A stretch of 64,000 nt of DNA from Rhytidiadelphus loreus (lineage: Eukaryota > Streptophyta > Bryopsida > Hypnales > Hylocomiaceae), in the NCBI GenBank assembly GCA_947034895.1, contig OX344764.1, forward strand, positions 43,877,348-43,941,347. Reading direction: 5' to 3'. Positions 10,848 to 24,090 of the stretch are shown here, one piece after another (positions within the stretch are counted from its first letter, which is position 1; each line of letters begins with the position of its first letter). A program made the translations under genes and the position numbers. The notes under the pieces are model-generated. The model searched no databases and was not told the DNA's origin. It saw only the letters and a list, made by a program, of their open reading frames with translations.

Positions 10848-13800
10848 TTACTTCTTCCGACTTGCCTCTACGCGTTTTGCATTATTCAACTGCAAGTGCA
10901 AAACATACTCATCAATTCATGATGGTTGTCTTCAAAAATGGGGAGGCTCATTGTGCCCTACTTTACTTGTAGTCAGCTATATACGATAACCTCATACATT
11001 CATTAAATGTTGCAAGTAGTCAACATGCAAGGTCCTATATACAATTCTCAGTACAATACATGTATGCCATGTGATTCGTTCTGTACCTTTCCAACCGGTA
11101 AAGGAGGCTTCGACATGCCCTGAACTTTCTTAGAACTTGTTTTTGCAGACTTGGAAGCAACTGTTTTTTTGGAAGTATTGCTGGTTTGCATTGTCTTGGT
11201 CTGACGATGAGGTCGTTTGATGGCATCTCCAGTGGATTCATTGTCCTCCTACATGAGCAATGTAATGTACAACGTTGGATCATCATTGCATCTTCTAAAA
11301 AACAATTGCCTGTATGGGTTCATCCGCACTCTACAATTTCATGCACATACATTGTCTGCATTGTCACTGTGCATTTCAAAATTCCACTAATATGAAGTAT
11401 TGCTAGCTCATTTGGCCTTCATACAAAAGTGGCTGTTTTTTATGACATACTAGTATCCTTGCTTTGATGCTTCAAGTAAAGACTTCACGTATCTATGGCC
11501 CCATCGGCAAACATTCTGAAATCTACTTCCAAAGCATTAGGACTACAATGACTACAACATACCTTACCATTTAAAAAAATATATATACATTGCACACTAC
11601 AGGAATTCTTCTTTGAATGTTGCAATGCATGGAAAGTTGAGCGCAGTACCTGGTGCACATGGTCGCCGTCTTTGCTGCCAGAACCATCGGCTACTCCATC
11701 TGTCGATGCTCGCACTTCCCTGAACATGCAGCCAGTGCCGTCTTTCGGTACGTCATTCTGTGAAATTGCAGACACAACGTCCTTCACGGGTGCATTCTGT
11801 TCGTCCATGTTCTCACCTACGGGTACATCCTCCATGTAAAGTCCAACAACATCCTCATGGTCGCTGCCTTCTACTTCTACTTCATTTGGCAATTCCCCAT
11901 TGGCATGTACAAGTAGGCCGTCCTTTCCAGTGTCTTCATCGGATGTACAGTGGGGCAAACCCAATGCATCCACAAAGACTGCAGTGGGACTTTTTGGACC
12001 AGAAGACGACGGTCCCACTTCAGTGACTGTCGGCTGCAATGGCAATGTACCAAGATCTGTAGAAGCCATTTGTAAGTTGGGAAGACGAGTGCCCATTATT
12101 TCTCGAAGCATGTCCTCCAAACGACCATGCGATGAATCCATCTTCTGCTGCAGCCCGCTCAGAACCCCCTCTATATCAGCAACGCGCGTGCTCATTTCTT
12201 GAATGTCCCGAGCGCGATCCAGAAGTGCTGTCCGCTTTGCTTCCTCTTGTCGAGTATACTCTCTTGCAACCTCTGCGCTGATTTCCTCCGGCTTAGGTTT
12301 CCGACCAAACTGTATGCTCTGAAAACATAATAGAGGCCATCCGAATGTCAATCATATAGTCATCACACAACACACATGGATAATTGTTGTAATATATTTT
12401 ACCGACAACCATCGTTATTGCTATTCACTTCTAAAATTTGTAATTACAGAAATTCCATTCAGAAACATGTAGAAGGCTGCCAATACACATGTGCTCCTCT
12501 TCAATGAAGAGCAATTCCACATCATGTGACATAATTTCAGAAATGACATACTGCACATGACGTGTAACACAACTTCCATAGTCACCTACCCATGACAGAA
12601 CGTATGAAACTTACCAAACTACTGATGGCATCACTCTCTATTACCCTTAGTTGCGCCAGCTTGGAGCCTTTTCCAACTGAAATGGCGCGCATGTGTTCTG
12701 ACATTTTTCGTGAGGCAGGAGATTGCCAATTCCGGACCAACGTGTCCCACTGCTCGCCATTCACCTCCGCTGGTTTTGCTTTTCCAACATCGATCATGCC
12801 ATTCAATCTCCATCGAGTGTTGATTAATATCTTTGTCACAATGGGGGAAATCCACTTGTCACTCACTTTGGAGCTGCCCCCCTTCATCTCCCAATCTGCA
12901 AGCATATAAAACGACTCAGTGAAGTTCTATTGTAAAGTCTTTTACAGTGCATTTCCTGTCCAAGAAAAATAATCAATGAATGCAGACCATTATATAAGCG
13001 CTTGAAGAAACGCCTCTTCTGATGGGATGGTTGTGCTTCCCAACTGCATGTTGGATCTAGGTCCTTGGCATAGCGCTTCACATCCTCAGCCAATACAGGC
13101 ATCATTCGTCCGTTCGGGAAGCCCAAAACATCTAACTTGACGGGCTTCTTTTCTTCTTCTGTTCCCTTTCCTTTCCGAATGGGCTGTGGGCTGCAGTCTT
13201 CGTCGTCACTGTCGTCACTATTGTCTTCATCAGGTAGTCGCGTGCCAGAACCATCACTGCGTCAAAGTAGGGGGGTCCATTTCGGTGCATCGAGAAGCAA
13301 AAACAGTTAATGTCAGCTCTTCAGTATTGTAGTAACAACTGACAATTGACAAGCGAGCATAATGTAGTGACGACAACATTGACCAACGATAAAGAAGCCT
13401 TGCACGTTACAGCCCGAAATTGTCAAGTTTCAACTTGTATAGTTTTCCACACATAAACATTTTCAGTGGAGCACATTACCACAGTGACCTTGTGCATCAT
13501 GTTTCATATAGTTGTTTACCTCAATTTCGAATGCATTACTAATTTTCCATTTCTGCAACATCTTTAATTCTTTATGGACCAATATAAGAAGGAGCACATG
13601 CGCGACTGAGCAAAAATAAGTAGACCGTCAAAGAGAACTGACAAAACCGTAACGTCAATACATGTCCACGAAAACGTCTGTGTCTACGAAAACGTCTTTG
13701 TGTCTACGAAAACATCGACATGTTTTTCAAAACATGTGAAAAACGCAGACGTTTCAGTGGACCCTGTTAACCTACAGAAAACGTGAGGACTAGTTGCGGT

Positions 13801-15399
13801 CTACTTGCAGAAAACAGAACCCAAAAAAACATCACCGTCCCACAGCACGTTTCATCGAATACACACAACAACCAACCTGTGATGCCAAAGACATCAAGCA
13901 TTGTAGCTGATTGCAAATACTAATGACTGAAAAAAAAATCTTAGAAGACGCGCATGAACACACATACATGTCCGCTTCGTCGTCCTTCTCAGACTCTTCT
14001 ATCGGTGCTAGGTCACGTTCTTCGTCCGATGAGGTCTCCATTTCCACGGTAACTACCTTCCGCTTCTTCAAGGGTGCTATCGGGGACACTGCTCTCCCCT
14101 TCTCTTTCAGCAGACGCGGGTCTTCCTTCATCTTCGATCGTCGCTCCTCAGCACCTCGCATACGGAACTCCGGCGTCTTGGGTATTACAATGTCATCGTT
14201 GCGATTGGCACGTGGTGGAGAAGGCTTCCGCTTCACCAATTTGCCACGACCAGGTGCCATCCTTCTTTGTGCGCTTGGCCAAGCAACAAATACCTCCTCC
14301 GACAACTGCACAGACAATTACATGTGTACCTTACACGTAATGACAACCTGTATCCATGAGCAAGAACAACAAATACTGCCATACAAGTTGAAAAGGAAAA
14401 AAAAATGAGAACATAGATGTCCTTAATTAAGCATGCGGCACTACACAGTCCACGGCACAGGACCTATACAAGCTTCATTGCCTGTCATGCATTGAACATG
14501 TGATAACAAGCATACAAAATAGAATGACACTTACAATTCAGAAGGACATGTTGTACTACACAATGGACAAAGCACTGCCTGAAGTAATTCCAAGCCAAAC
14601 GAATACAATCGAGGTGGCCATGTATACTCACCTCTGCGCTAGGAGGACTCCTATTGAAAATTGACTGAGAAAAGATACAACGATGACTACTTGAACAAAT
14701 GTTCACTATCAGGACTATGTGCATAGAATTCAGAGGAAAAACAATGAACAATGCCAATGTGCCCGATGTCTCCTATTATGCGTAGTGGGGTTCCTTTTAA
14801 GAGTGTCCCTGAAAACGAATGAGACAGCAAAACAGTGGAAGCCCACGTGACCTATTGCCAAAAGAGCCTACAACCGGCTTGCCCTGCAGCCTAATTCCGC
14901 GGAGTAATGGCCCCTGTACCTGCAACTAAAAGAACCCTATTGCCGTTTACTACGCCATTGCCGAAGGACAAGCGGCGGCGGTGCCAGCCGACAAACGCTG
15001 AAGTGCTGTAATGGTGGAGTGTGCACTGAGTTACCTACAAGCGTGCAATACCGTTTACAGCAATTAGAAAGTAAAGAAAATTTCAGGAAATTTAGGGTTT
15101 ACCTGATCGGCAATTGGGTTTTTCTCGATGGAAACTATCGCAAGCGTGTCAGCAATGCATTTGCCTTTCTCCAATGTCTTCAGGCGGGAGCTACGCCTTC
15201 GTCCATCCATGTCTTTCTGAGTAGGGGGAGTGCAATTCAACGAACTCTGTGCAGAAGTGCCACCGACTTGCTTCAAAAAATCAGTGAAGACACGAATTGC
15301 GCAATCGGTGACACCAACGTCGATGTGGGCTGAATTAGGTAAACATCCTGGCACTGTGGAAACTTGTTCATCTCTTTGCAATTCACTGTACACGTCCAT
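10848..15399 (-). CDS. TNPA-like CACTA protein with Ptta/En/Spm (Transposase_24-like) segment, 7 exons
   Basis: Exons on the minus strand: 15399-15103, 14305-13968, 13256-12988, 12895-12615, 12318-11650, 11248-11087 and 10889-10848. All junctions are GT-AG and the phases join, giving a predicted 685-residue protein from ATG 15399 to TAA 10848 with no visible lesion. Exon 1 has a basic RRRSSRLK patch; exon 2 is rich in K/R then E/D. Exons 3-4 carry WEMKGG, NTRWRLNGMIDVGKAK and EQWDTLVRNWQSPASRKMSE, like the W..LV..W.SP..K..SE core of the plant Ptta/En/Spm family (Transposase_24). Exon 5 begins GRKPKPEEI, followed by a heptad-like coiled coil and an acidic stretch. The C-terminus is Lys/Ser-rich. 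Expected role: nuclear DNA-binding accessory protein of a CACTA element that recognises subterminal repeats. The start at 15399 and the splice model are inferred; no transcript was available. It is divergent from the tnp2 gene, unlike maize En/Spm, where both products come from one transcript. Confidence 0.7.
13660..13775 (+). promoter_or_regulatory. Tandem ACGAAAACGTCT motifs in an intron of the TNPA-like gene
   Basis: Three close copies of C(T)ACGAAAACRTC lie about 19-20 bp apart (GAAAACGTC at 13669, 13688 and a GAAAACATC variant at 13708), followed by AACATGTGAAAAACGCAGACGTTT. The same GAAAACGTC word with ACATGT neighbours recurs near the right CACTA terminus at 33216. A role as binding site for the element's own TNPA-like protein is inference. 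Confidence 0.4.
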
Positions 15400-18300
15400 T
15401 TCCTACTTTGTGAAGCGCAAGAGATCAACAACAATGCATAAATTATCGTCTTGCTTGAAGTAGAGCAAGTGAGTTCTTGTCCTACAGTTCAACGACTTCT
15501 TCCTGTGTAGTTGGAAGACACGTAAGACTGCCTTTCTAAAAGTACGGCTACTGTTTACTGGTCTGTCTCTAATTTAATCCAATGTTGTATGTGACGTTTT
15601 CGAAAACGCGGACATGCTTTCAGGAACAAGCACCTGTATATGAAAATGTCACGACAAGCACTGTACAACAACGTCATGTACGACATTGGAAGACTGACGT
15701 AATCAGGTGCGTTCTTTTAGATACACTTGTCTTCGTACTATGCATACATTACAGATGCCTTTCATCACAAATTACCATATAGAAATGCAATTGCCTCGGC
15801 AACATAAGGTATACAAAAAGGCTTTCACAATGACATGTGCCAGAACATGTTGTGTAACTATGTCTTATTGCCGGCTTATCGGTTCGAGGTGCACAAATAA
15901 TGTAGTTTTCTAAATGCAATTACTGTTCAAACAGAGGAGATACAAAGTGATTCCCGCTTCTAAATTGTTCTTGTAGACAGAGGACCATAGTATTAAAGCT
16001 GTGACCTTTCTAGCATGCCGGATTCTAGTCAGTGCTTTGCTTTTATAGCAATGTCATTGCTAACTATTAAACTGGAAGATAGCGATCCGTTTGCTGTGGA
16101 CATGGAGTGAATAGTATTGTCTTCCATGGTATTGCAATTATTCCTTCAATGTCAGAAGAACATGAACACGGTAGAAAAACGCTGTCCATGAGTCTTGCAA
16201 ACAGAATATGAGGTCATACTTAGCAAATGTTGTTTTGCGCTTGAATGGCAGAAAGCCTTCATAGTACTGCCCCTCTTTCATCCAAGCAACAGTGGCAGCA
16301 TTTAGTAATACTAAGACGTTCCTATAATTTGTATTGTATGTGCATGCGAAATGTATGAAGCATTGACATCATGTTGTAAACTTGTAATTGCATGTCTACA
16401 AAAAAGTGTTTGAACTGCCTTCCATCCACATTCACAGCAAGTGTCAACAACTGCTGCAGCAATGAAGCGTGAAGAATAGGAGGTTCAATACGTGAATAAG
16501 GTAACATGATTGAATATTTTAACATGGAAATATCCTTTAAGAATTTTCTGCCTTCCCAAGTCCACCGCTACTGCAGTTTTAACAATAAGGCTTAGTAGTA
16601 ATTGCACGTAGTTGACGTCAATAGGGATGACTTCGCTCTGAAACTAAGGAGAACCACTTCTGTACTGACCTGCATAGACATCGTGGATTCGAACTTAGAG
16701 GTGTGGATATGTCGAATATGTTCAGGAAAATGTCAACTATTGAAGCACAGGTGCAATTTTCTGCTCCGTCCAACTGTGAATCTGTGGGAGAATGTACGAG
16801 TTGCACAGATGTAGAGTCAGACGCACAATATGCCGAAGCTGATGACTTAAATCCGTTCGAACAGCATGAAATTGATTTCTCAGTATACCTAGAGTCCATT
16901 GTTTTTTTGCACAAGGACCATATGCATTGGTATGACTTAGGATTCGTCCTTACGAAGAACTTCATGCCAGAGACTACTGACGATGTGTACTACAACAACA
17001 CATACACTATGTCATGGTTTTATGACGGTGTTTACCCTTTTGAAAGCTTGGATGAAGCGTATGACTCGTGGTTGGCTGAACAACTACAATCAGTGATGAC
17101 TGGTTGAAATTTTGCTGTACATACCACAATTCCTGACCTCTCTTGAGTCTTCTAAGACTTCAGTGACAAAGCCCAATATGTATAAATGTCCATAGTGTAG
17201 TATAGAACCAGTAAGGACAAGAAAGTAGCGCACTCTGTACATTATAGATATAACTATGTTTTGAACGTTACTTAGTAGTGTTGAAACTGTATTACTTGAC
17301 AAAGAATATATAAGGCAGTGACAAGTTCCTACAAATGCAGTAGCATTTTTGTTATTTCATTATAGTCGCAGTAAGTTTTAGTCAGTTGTCATGCCATGCT
17401 CAATGGCATGTATATTATGGAGCACATGTATCTTGAATGGCTTCCAACCCAGAAAAAAAAAAATACATATATATATATATCACCGTCACTTATAGTTACT
17501 TCATATGCTACTTGCATTGGTTAGGAGATAGAATTTTTTTTGGAATGTATACTTGTTTGGAAACATTGCATTAGTTATATATTGATGGATTCTGAGTACA
17601 GTGTGTCTAGTATGCTCTACAGATGGTGCTTCAGTCATCAGTTCAGAAAATCCGAAATTCAAGTAGATAGGTATCATGTACGTTGAAGAAGTGCTACGAA
17701 GCTTGAGCATGGACAGACAGGAAGTGCTTCTCCAATGTTAATTGCAACAGCTTGAAAACACAGAGAACATGTGACCAATTTTGCTACAACTAGGTATGCA
17801 GTCCTCTTATGAACTTCTGAAGCATTCATGTGCTTGCCTTCATATTGTGATTTTTTTCATACATGTATAGATGAGCAAGGTTGTAGTATGTTCCTTTCAG
17901 AAATTGGAGGCACAATCTCAAAGGAAACATCTTGAGAAGGATGTGAATGAACAGCTGCAATTAGAATTTCTGTATGCGTATTACAGTGTAGAAGTTTCCA
18001 CTCATTTCTTGGAAGAGTTATTGGTATTCCAGAAGCAGAAAACAATGAAAAAAGATGTGTTGTTATGATATCTCCGACACAGAACAGTGGAGATTTCTAA
18101 ATAAATTAAGAAATTATGACTAATTATTGCTTAATTATTTGGAAATTAAAAGTGTACATCCGTAGAAAAGTTTACATAGGATGCTTGAAGGGAATAATAC
18201 GTAACTTCTCTATTCTAACACATTGAACATATCCATGTTTTTTCTTTTTTAGAAGTAATACATAGCACATATAATTTCTAAGAAATATTATAGTGAATGG

Positions 18301-19692
18301 AAAAGTACTGAAATTGTAGTCCGAAATTGGGTATGTTTCAAATAGGTGTTTGCAAAAGGACTATCTAACAAGAAAACTAGAATTGTAGACCTCATATATT
18401 GTGTTTGAAAATGAAAAGGATCTTCACTTTCTAGGAATGCAATGCCAAGTTCATGGAAATCTTTGAATATTCCCTCTAAAAAACTATTGAACAAGAGAAT
18501 TCCAACAATTTTAGAATTCCTATTTATACCTTGATTCCTTAAAATGAATTATGTTGTCGGTGCACTTTTGAGAGTAAAGGAGCAATTTGAAATAATTACC
18601 AATTTATAGAAACATAGTTCAAAAATATGATTTGCAAACAAAAAAATGTTTTAATCATATCCGTATATAAGTGGAACTTTTTTTTTCATGAATTCATAAA
18701 TTTCCTAACGTAGAAGAAGTAAATAACCTTCAGAATTCAATACTTTTTATAGAATTTTAGAAGACTGTGATTTCACTATATGTTTGTCTATAAAACTAAT
18801 GATCTATAGAAATGCGAACTTCATAAGGTACACAACAATTGTTTTGGATGGTCAATGTAAAACATAATGTAATTTTAGGACTTCTATGTGATCGACTGTC
18901 ACATATGATTAATTACATGAAATTCAATTTTTGGATTTCACCTACATAACACATAATTTTTGTACACCAACATAGTGTTTAGAAAACCATGTACTTTTTA
19001 AAATTCCCACCATTTCTTTTCATTATTGGATGGAACTTTTTATTCATTTTGGAGAATCCTGGAAGGGGTATCCCAATGACACCATTGCCCAGATTGTTTC
19101 ACTGGAACATTGAATTTTGTATAGAAATCTTTTTGTTCAATTCAATGACACTTATATTAGGTTCAAATTACACCCCTTCAGTAGCCATTCAAAAGTTTTG
19201 AATTTCATAGGTACACTTGAATTGGAACTGTAGGAATTCTTCCTTTATATTTTCATCTGTTTAAAATTATGAGGCTTCACATGACTTCCACTACTACTAG
19301 AATATGATACAACTCATTATAATGAAGATATTAGCTTTCAAGAGTAGTACATGGGAAAAAATGGCAGCGCACATTACAGTAAGCTACACTTGTTTTTTAT
19401 GACGTTTTCAGTAGTATATATAGATGTAAATGTACTTGGTCACTCTATATTATTGCCACATATGTCAATTGTAGCATGTTCATTTTCAGCATTAATAAAA
19501 ATAACACATATGCAGTAATTGTAAAATTTTCTAAAAAAAATTTTTTTTTGGGGGGGGAATGTGTGCAGTGCAGAAATCCAAAGGAAAATATCAAAAAATG
19601 CACGATTGGACTACCTTTCTGTAGTACTTGTTGAAGGATAGCAACCATATAGACGTTTAATGTTCATAGTATGTGTATGAAAGAATTTCATC
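15400..19692. other. Spacer between the divergent CACTA genes
   Basis: 4.3 kb between the two divergent start codons. It should contain both promoters. AT content rises from about 17.4 kb, with an (AT)n run at 17465-17480 and a G-run near 19550. One possible small gene is listed separately (16709-17107). A second frame at 17871-18068 plus (65 codons, Gln/Glu/Lys-rich, helical) might be an exon of the same transcript. Nothing else was recognised. Confidence 0.5.
16709..17107 (+). CDS. Possible small acidic protein, unknown
   Basis: Open frame of 132 codons from ATG 16709 to the TGA at 17105. It is acidic and aromatic (segments such as YLESIVFLHKDHMHWYD and YPFESLDEAYDSW), which is atypical for chance AT-rich frames. 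No family is recognised, no signal peptide or membrane segment is evident, and the minus strand is also partly open (16618-16965). It lies between the two divergent CACTA genes, so it could be a third element gene or an exon joined to 17871-18068. Low confidence that it is expressed. Confidence 0.3.
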   Translation: MSNMFRKMSTIEAQVQFSAPSNCESVGECTSCTDVESDAQYAEADDLNPFEQHEIDFSVYLESIVFLHKDHMHWYDLGFVLTKNFMPETTDDVYYNNTYTMSWFYDGVYPFESLDEAYDSWLAEQLQSVMTG

Positions 19693-22600
19693 ATGCCGAT
19701 ACAGTCGATATTGCGACCCGCAACTGTTCGCATTTCTATTGATGGACGTACACTAAGGCACATTCCAGTGGGGGACTTGATATTGGAAACGGAGTTGCAA
19801 GTAGCAACAGAGCAAAACATCAGAGCATATCGATGTCCTTGTAGGGATTGTCACGGCGGATGGCGTAAGAGTATAGACATCATCAGAAAGCACCATATAG
19901 CTGTGGGTCGAGATCCCTTTCTGATGAAGTCCATGATTGGAGGAGATCCTCCAAATGGATATCCACGTCGAGGATTGTGGATAGAAGATGACATTTTTGA
20001 TGACGACCTCGTACAAGTTGATGCAAAGGTTCAAGGAATGTCTAATGACAATGATGACATAGCCAACATGGATGTACCTAACGTTGTGCAAGAAGAAGCA
20101 ATAGATCAAACCAACCCCGCACTAGATGAATTACATGAGGTTCAAAGGCAGGTCATGGAGGCGTTGGACAGAAGTGACACATTACATCGTGACGCTGTTG
20201 GAGTCGTAGACGTTGAAGACAATGAGGACAACTCCGGAGATACATTGGATGGATTGGAAGAGTTGTATGAGCAAGCCACAACACCACTATATGCGGGGTC
20301 CAAGACAAGTGTGGTGTCAGCAACTATCATCATCATGAATATGTGTGCAGTGTTCCGCGTGAGCAATAGGTTTACGGATGAGCTACTACGGTATTTATCT
20401 CAGGATTTGTTGCCAGCGGAAAACAAACTACCGGCTAGTCACTATTTAGCTCGAAAAAACATTCGAAGGTTGGGACTCAATTACAAGAACATCCACGCCT
20501 GCCCTGATGGATGTGTGCTATTTGACAACGAGTATGCAGACTTGAACAACTGTCCTAAGTGTTTGAAATCGCGTTGGGTGGACGGCACCGATGCAATACC
20601 AATGAAGATTGTACGACATTTTCCCCTCATTCCAAGGTTGAAGAGAATGTGGAGGTCAGTGGAGATAGCACGCATGTTGACTGGATACACTAAACACGTT
20701 AGTGATGACGGCATCATGCGCTCTGTGGTGGATAGTCCAGCGTGGAAGCATGTGGACTCACATCCAGCTTTCGACAGCTTTGGATTGGAGAAAAGAAACA
20801 TGCGCCTGGCATTAGCGTTGGATGGAGTGAATCCCTTCAAACTAAGTAATACGAATTGGTCTACATGGCCCGTGCTTATATTGATATATAATTTTGAACT
20901 ATGGTTTGTTACGAAGAAGTTTTTCATTTCATTGTGCATTCTCATATCAGAGAAGAACTCTCTAACGTCAAAAAATATTGATGTCTACGTACGTCCATTG
21001 TTGAGAGAGTTGCAAGAACTATGGAAAGGTGTCCCAGCAATAGATTTCTTACAACCAGAAGGGTCACGGGATTTACAGTACGTGGTTTGCTCATGTGGAC
21101 CATCTCAGATTATCCAGCGTATGGACTGATATCAGGGCTATGTTGTAAGGGTTATAGGGGGTGTCCCAGTTGTGGGCCAGAAATGGACTCTAGAATGGCT
21201 AAAACAGGGGATATTCTAGCGAATGGACGCATTCGTGGTTCGAAGATTGTATACGGTGGAATGAGAAGGTATCTCAGTCGACATCATCCGTATAGACGCA
21301 ATAGAAGGTTCAATGGTGAAGTGGAGCAACGTTGTATGCCACAAATCATGTCTGCTACAGACGTCATTAGGTATGCAGCATGGCGACAATCATACCTTGA
21401 TCTAGGCGGAAAAGAAAATGCTAAAGCAGACCCAGTGCATTGCACCGGTATCAAACGATTGAGTGAATTCTACGAACTTCCTTATTGGCAGGTTTGTATG
21501 TCCTTTACATTTCATTGCAGTGCTATATTATTCTTATGGAAGATAAAAATTATTCAACATCCATTCTTTGAGTTCTTCATTGTACACCGTGCATTTTCCA
21601 GTTTTGGGTTTATGCACCGTATGACCTCTTGTGAGCCCTCAAGTTGGCACTTGGAACTCTGAACTTATTTTTCGCGATTTTTAGTTAATTTTTAAGTGAA
21701 AAATAGGAAAAAATATATAAAAATACAATTATTGTGGGTTTTGGTAGAAGTCCCTACCAAAGAGGTGTGTCATGGCCTTAAATGCGTGAAACATGAAAAA
21801 CGTTGCATTTTCACTAATTTTAGGTCTTATTAGTATAAATAAGTAGTTAAGTCAGTAATTCCGAGCGATGTAAGAATTTGAGAGTTAACCAGTCCTAGTG
21901 TCTTGTTCATGTAATACAATAGCTATAAGTATACATGTAACAAACTGGTTAAAAGTTAGAGTCTAGTCCGAGTCAGTCCAAATCCAACTCGAAAGAGTTA
22001 GATTTATTGTTGCAGGTAATTTTGAGAAATACATTCATCCACAGATCAAGATGGAGGAAATGATGATCGGAACATACAGAGAGGTGCTTTTCTAGGTCAA
22101 AGCATGCCCGGAGGTCAAATAGAAGCCCGATCATCCAAGATTCCCCCGGTATCAAGAATAATTTCCCCCCCGGGTGGAAATTATTAAAGAATTGCTAAAA
22201 ATAGCATTCTTATTGGAGATTTGGTTTTGCCCTTAGTTGATGAACATCTTGTAAAAGATTGCCCAAAAGTTTCGGGATTTTAGAAAACTCCACGATGACT
22301 CCATGGGAAGTCAACCGCGTAAAACTGCATTCGTAAATTCCTAGAAATTACCAATGTTGCGGTAAAATCTCACTAAAAATTAGAATAGTGTTTTGTGTGC
22401 CAATAAAGAGCCCTGTCAAGTTTGAAGACATTCCGACATTCTCAAGTACCAGAATTAGAACCGACAGCGAATTTTACAAGAATTTATAACTTGGCAGCGG
22501 GTTGACTAGCGAACCAGGAGCTAGCGGTGTCCGAACGGAGCGTTTCAAGGGTCAATTCTTACTCCCACAAATATTCTAAACCACCCAGGACCGACAATTT

Positions 22601-23192
22601 CATCAAAAGACGCAAACTCCAAAAGTTAGCTTTTTAACTTTTGTTCTGAGTTACCGTGACTCAAATTTGCGCTTTAAAACGGTTGGAGAGGTAGGGGTAA
22701 GGGGTCCCCTGGGCTAATTGGGGTCTTTTGAACACGATGGCGCAGTTTGTTTTCAGTTTTGAGTTGTCCCTCAAAAGATAGAGAGGGTCAGCCCTTAGTT
22801 TGACTTTTAAAAGGTAATTTTTGATTAATCTAGGTTGATTTTGCAAATATCTCTTGTAAAATCGAAGATTGGATTTGCCCAAGATACTTGTCTTGCGTAA
22901 GAAGCCATCTTTTGGACTAAAGAAAGACAATTTAGAACTAACCCTAGATTAAAACACAAAATATCTTGGTTAATTAGGTAGGTTTTCAAAATATCTTTGA
23001 GAAAATCAAATATTTGATTTGGGAAAAGATTCTAAGGCCATTTAGGGCCTAGAAGGAACTCGCTTGAGAACCTTCCTTCCCATTAAACAAAGATTATTTA
23101 GAAAATACGTTTAGGTAGTTTAGCAAAATATCTAGATTGAAAGTGAAGATTATTTTACGAACAACTTACCGGGGAGGGGCCGGGAGCGAGTA

Positions 23193-23200
23193 TATAAGGC
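23193..23200 (+). promoter_or_regulatory. TATA box of the LTR
   Basis: TATATAAG within a GC-rich stretch (GGGAGGGGCCGGGAGCGAG just before it), followed by a T/C-rich leader, as in a retrotransposon U3/R border. A second TATA-like site, ATTATATAGG, is at 24872. Confidence 0.55.
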
Positions 23201-23887
23201 CCTTCCTCGAGGTTGTTGGTGGCCCTCATTCTTTGTTTCATTCTTGTTGTTGCTCTTGTCGTGCTATTGACACTTGTCGGAGCACTTTTTAAGCCAAGTT
23301 TTGGCTATTTTCTTCTATTTTCTTCTATTCTCTTGTACTTTGAAGGTCCGGAGGGCCCCTTCAAAGCTTTGTTTTCTTTTCTTGTTTGAATTTGGAGGCT
23401 TCAAGCCCCAAAACTTTGCTTTTCAAAGAGTTTAGGTGGAGGAAATCCCCTAACTCTAGTATTGTTTGTGTTAACTAACTTATTTCTTGAATTTGGAGGC
23501 TTCAAGCCCCAAAACTTTGACATTTTGGGAGTTGTGGGAGTAGTTCCCAAACTCTACTTTGATATTGTTGTTCTTTTGATACTAACCAACCATTTGTGTG
23601 AATTGAGAATAGTTTGTGAACTTAAAACTTTAAAGCGGCAAAGCTAGACTTTGCCAAAAGGTTTTGAGCATCACCACGTGCCAAAACTCGTTGTATAATG
23701 GATGTTTGGTTTGAATAATTTGCTAATGTTCGGTTAAACACTGTCATGTGTACCTCCTTTAGTGATTAAACTTAAAACTTTGCTTTGAATTTTGGAAATT
23801 AGTTTTTAATGTTCGGTTAAACACTATCATGTGTACCTCCTTTAAGAATTAAGTTTTCAAAATATTAGTTTAGACCTCGGATACTGG

Positions 23888-24090
23888 TTATTCCTGGGGT
23901 TGCTCCCACACGGTGGAGCTTTGACTTTTGAAACCTGGAAACGGGTACTTGAACCTTTGATTTAACCGTTAATTCCTGGGGTTGCTTCCACACGGCGAAG
24001 CTTTGACCTGGAAACCTGGAAACGGGTACTTGAAACTTTGATTTAATCGTTAATTCCTGGGGTTGCTCCCGCACGGCGGAGCTTTGACTT
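23888..24090 (+). repeat. About 80-bp repeat in the LTR, 2.5-3 units
   Basis: ATTCCTGGGGTTGCT(C/T)CC recurs at about 23890, 23971 and 24052, each followed by CACACGG or GCACGG, GGAGCTTTGAC and GGAAACGGGTACTTGAA-like sequence. Two other short duplications lie just upstream: GGAGGCTTCAAGCCCCAAAA at about 23394 and 23486, and ATGTTCGGTTAAACACT at about 23726 and 23808. Confidence 0.75.

Noticed and set aside
11485..12351. Single-exon gene of 288 codons
   Set aside because: The frame is exon 5 of the spliced TNPA-like gene; its ends run into intron sequence on both sides (true limits 12318-11650).
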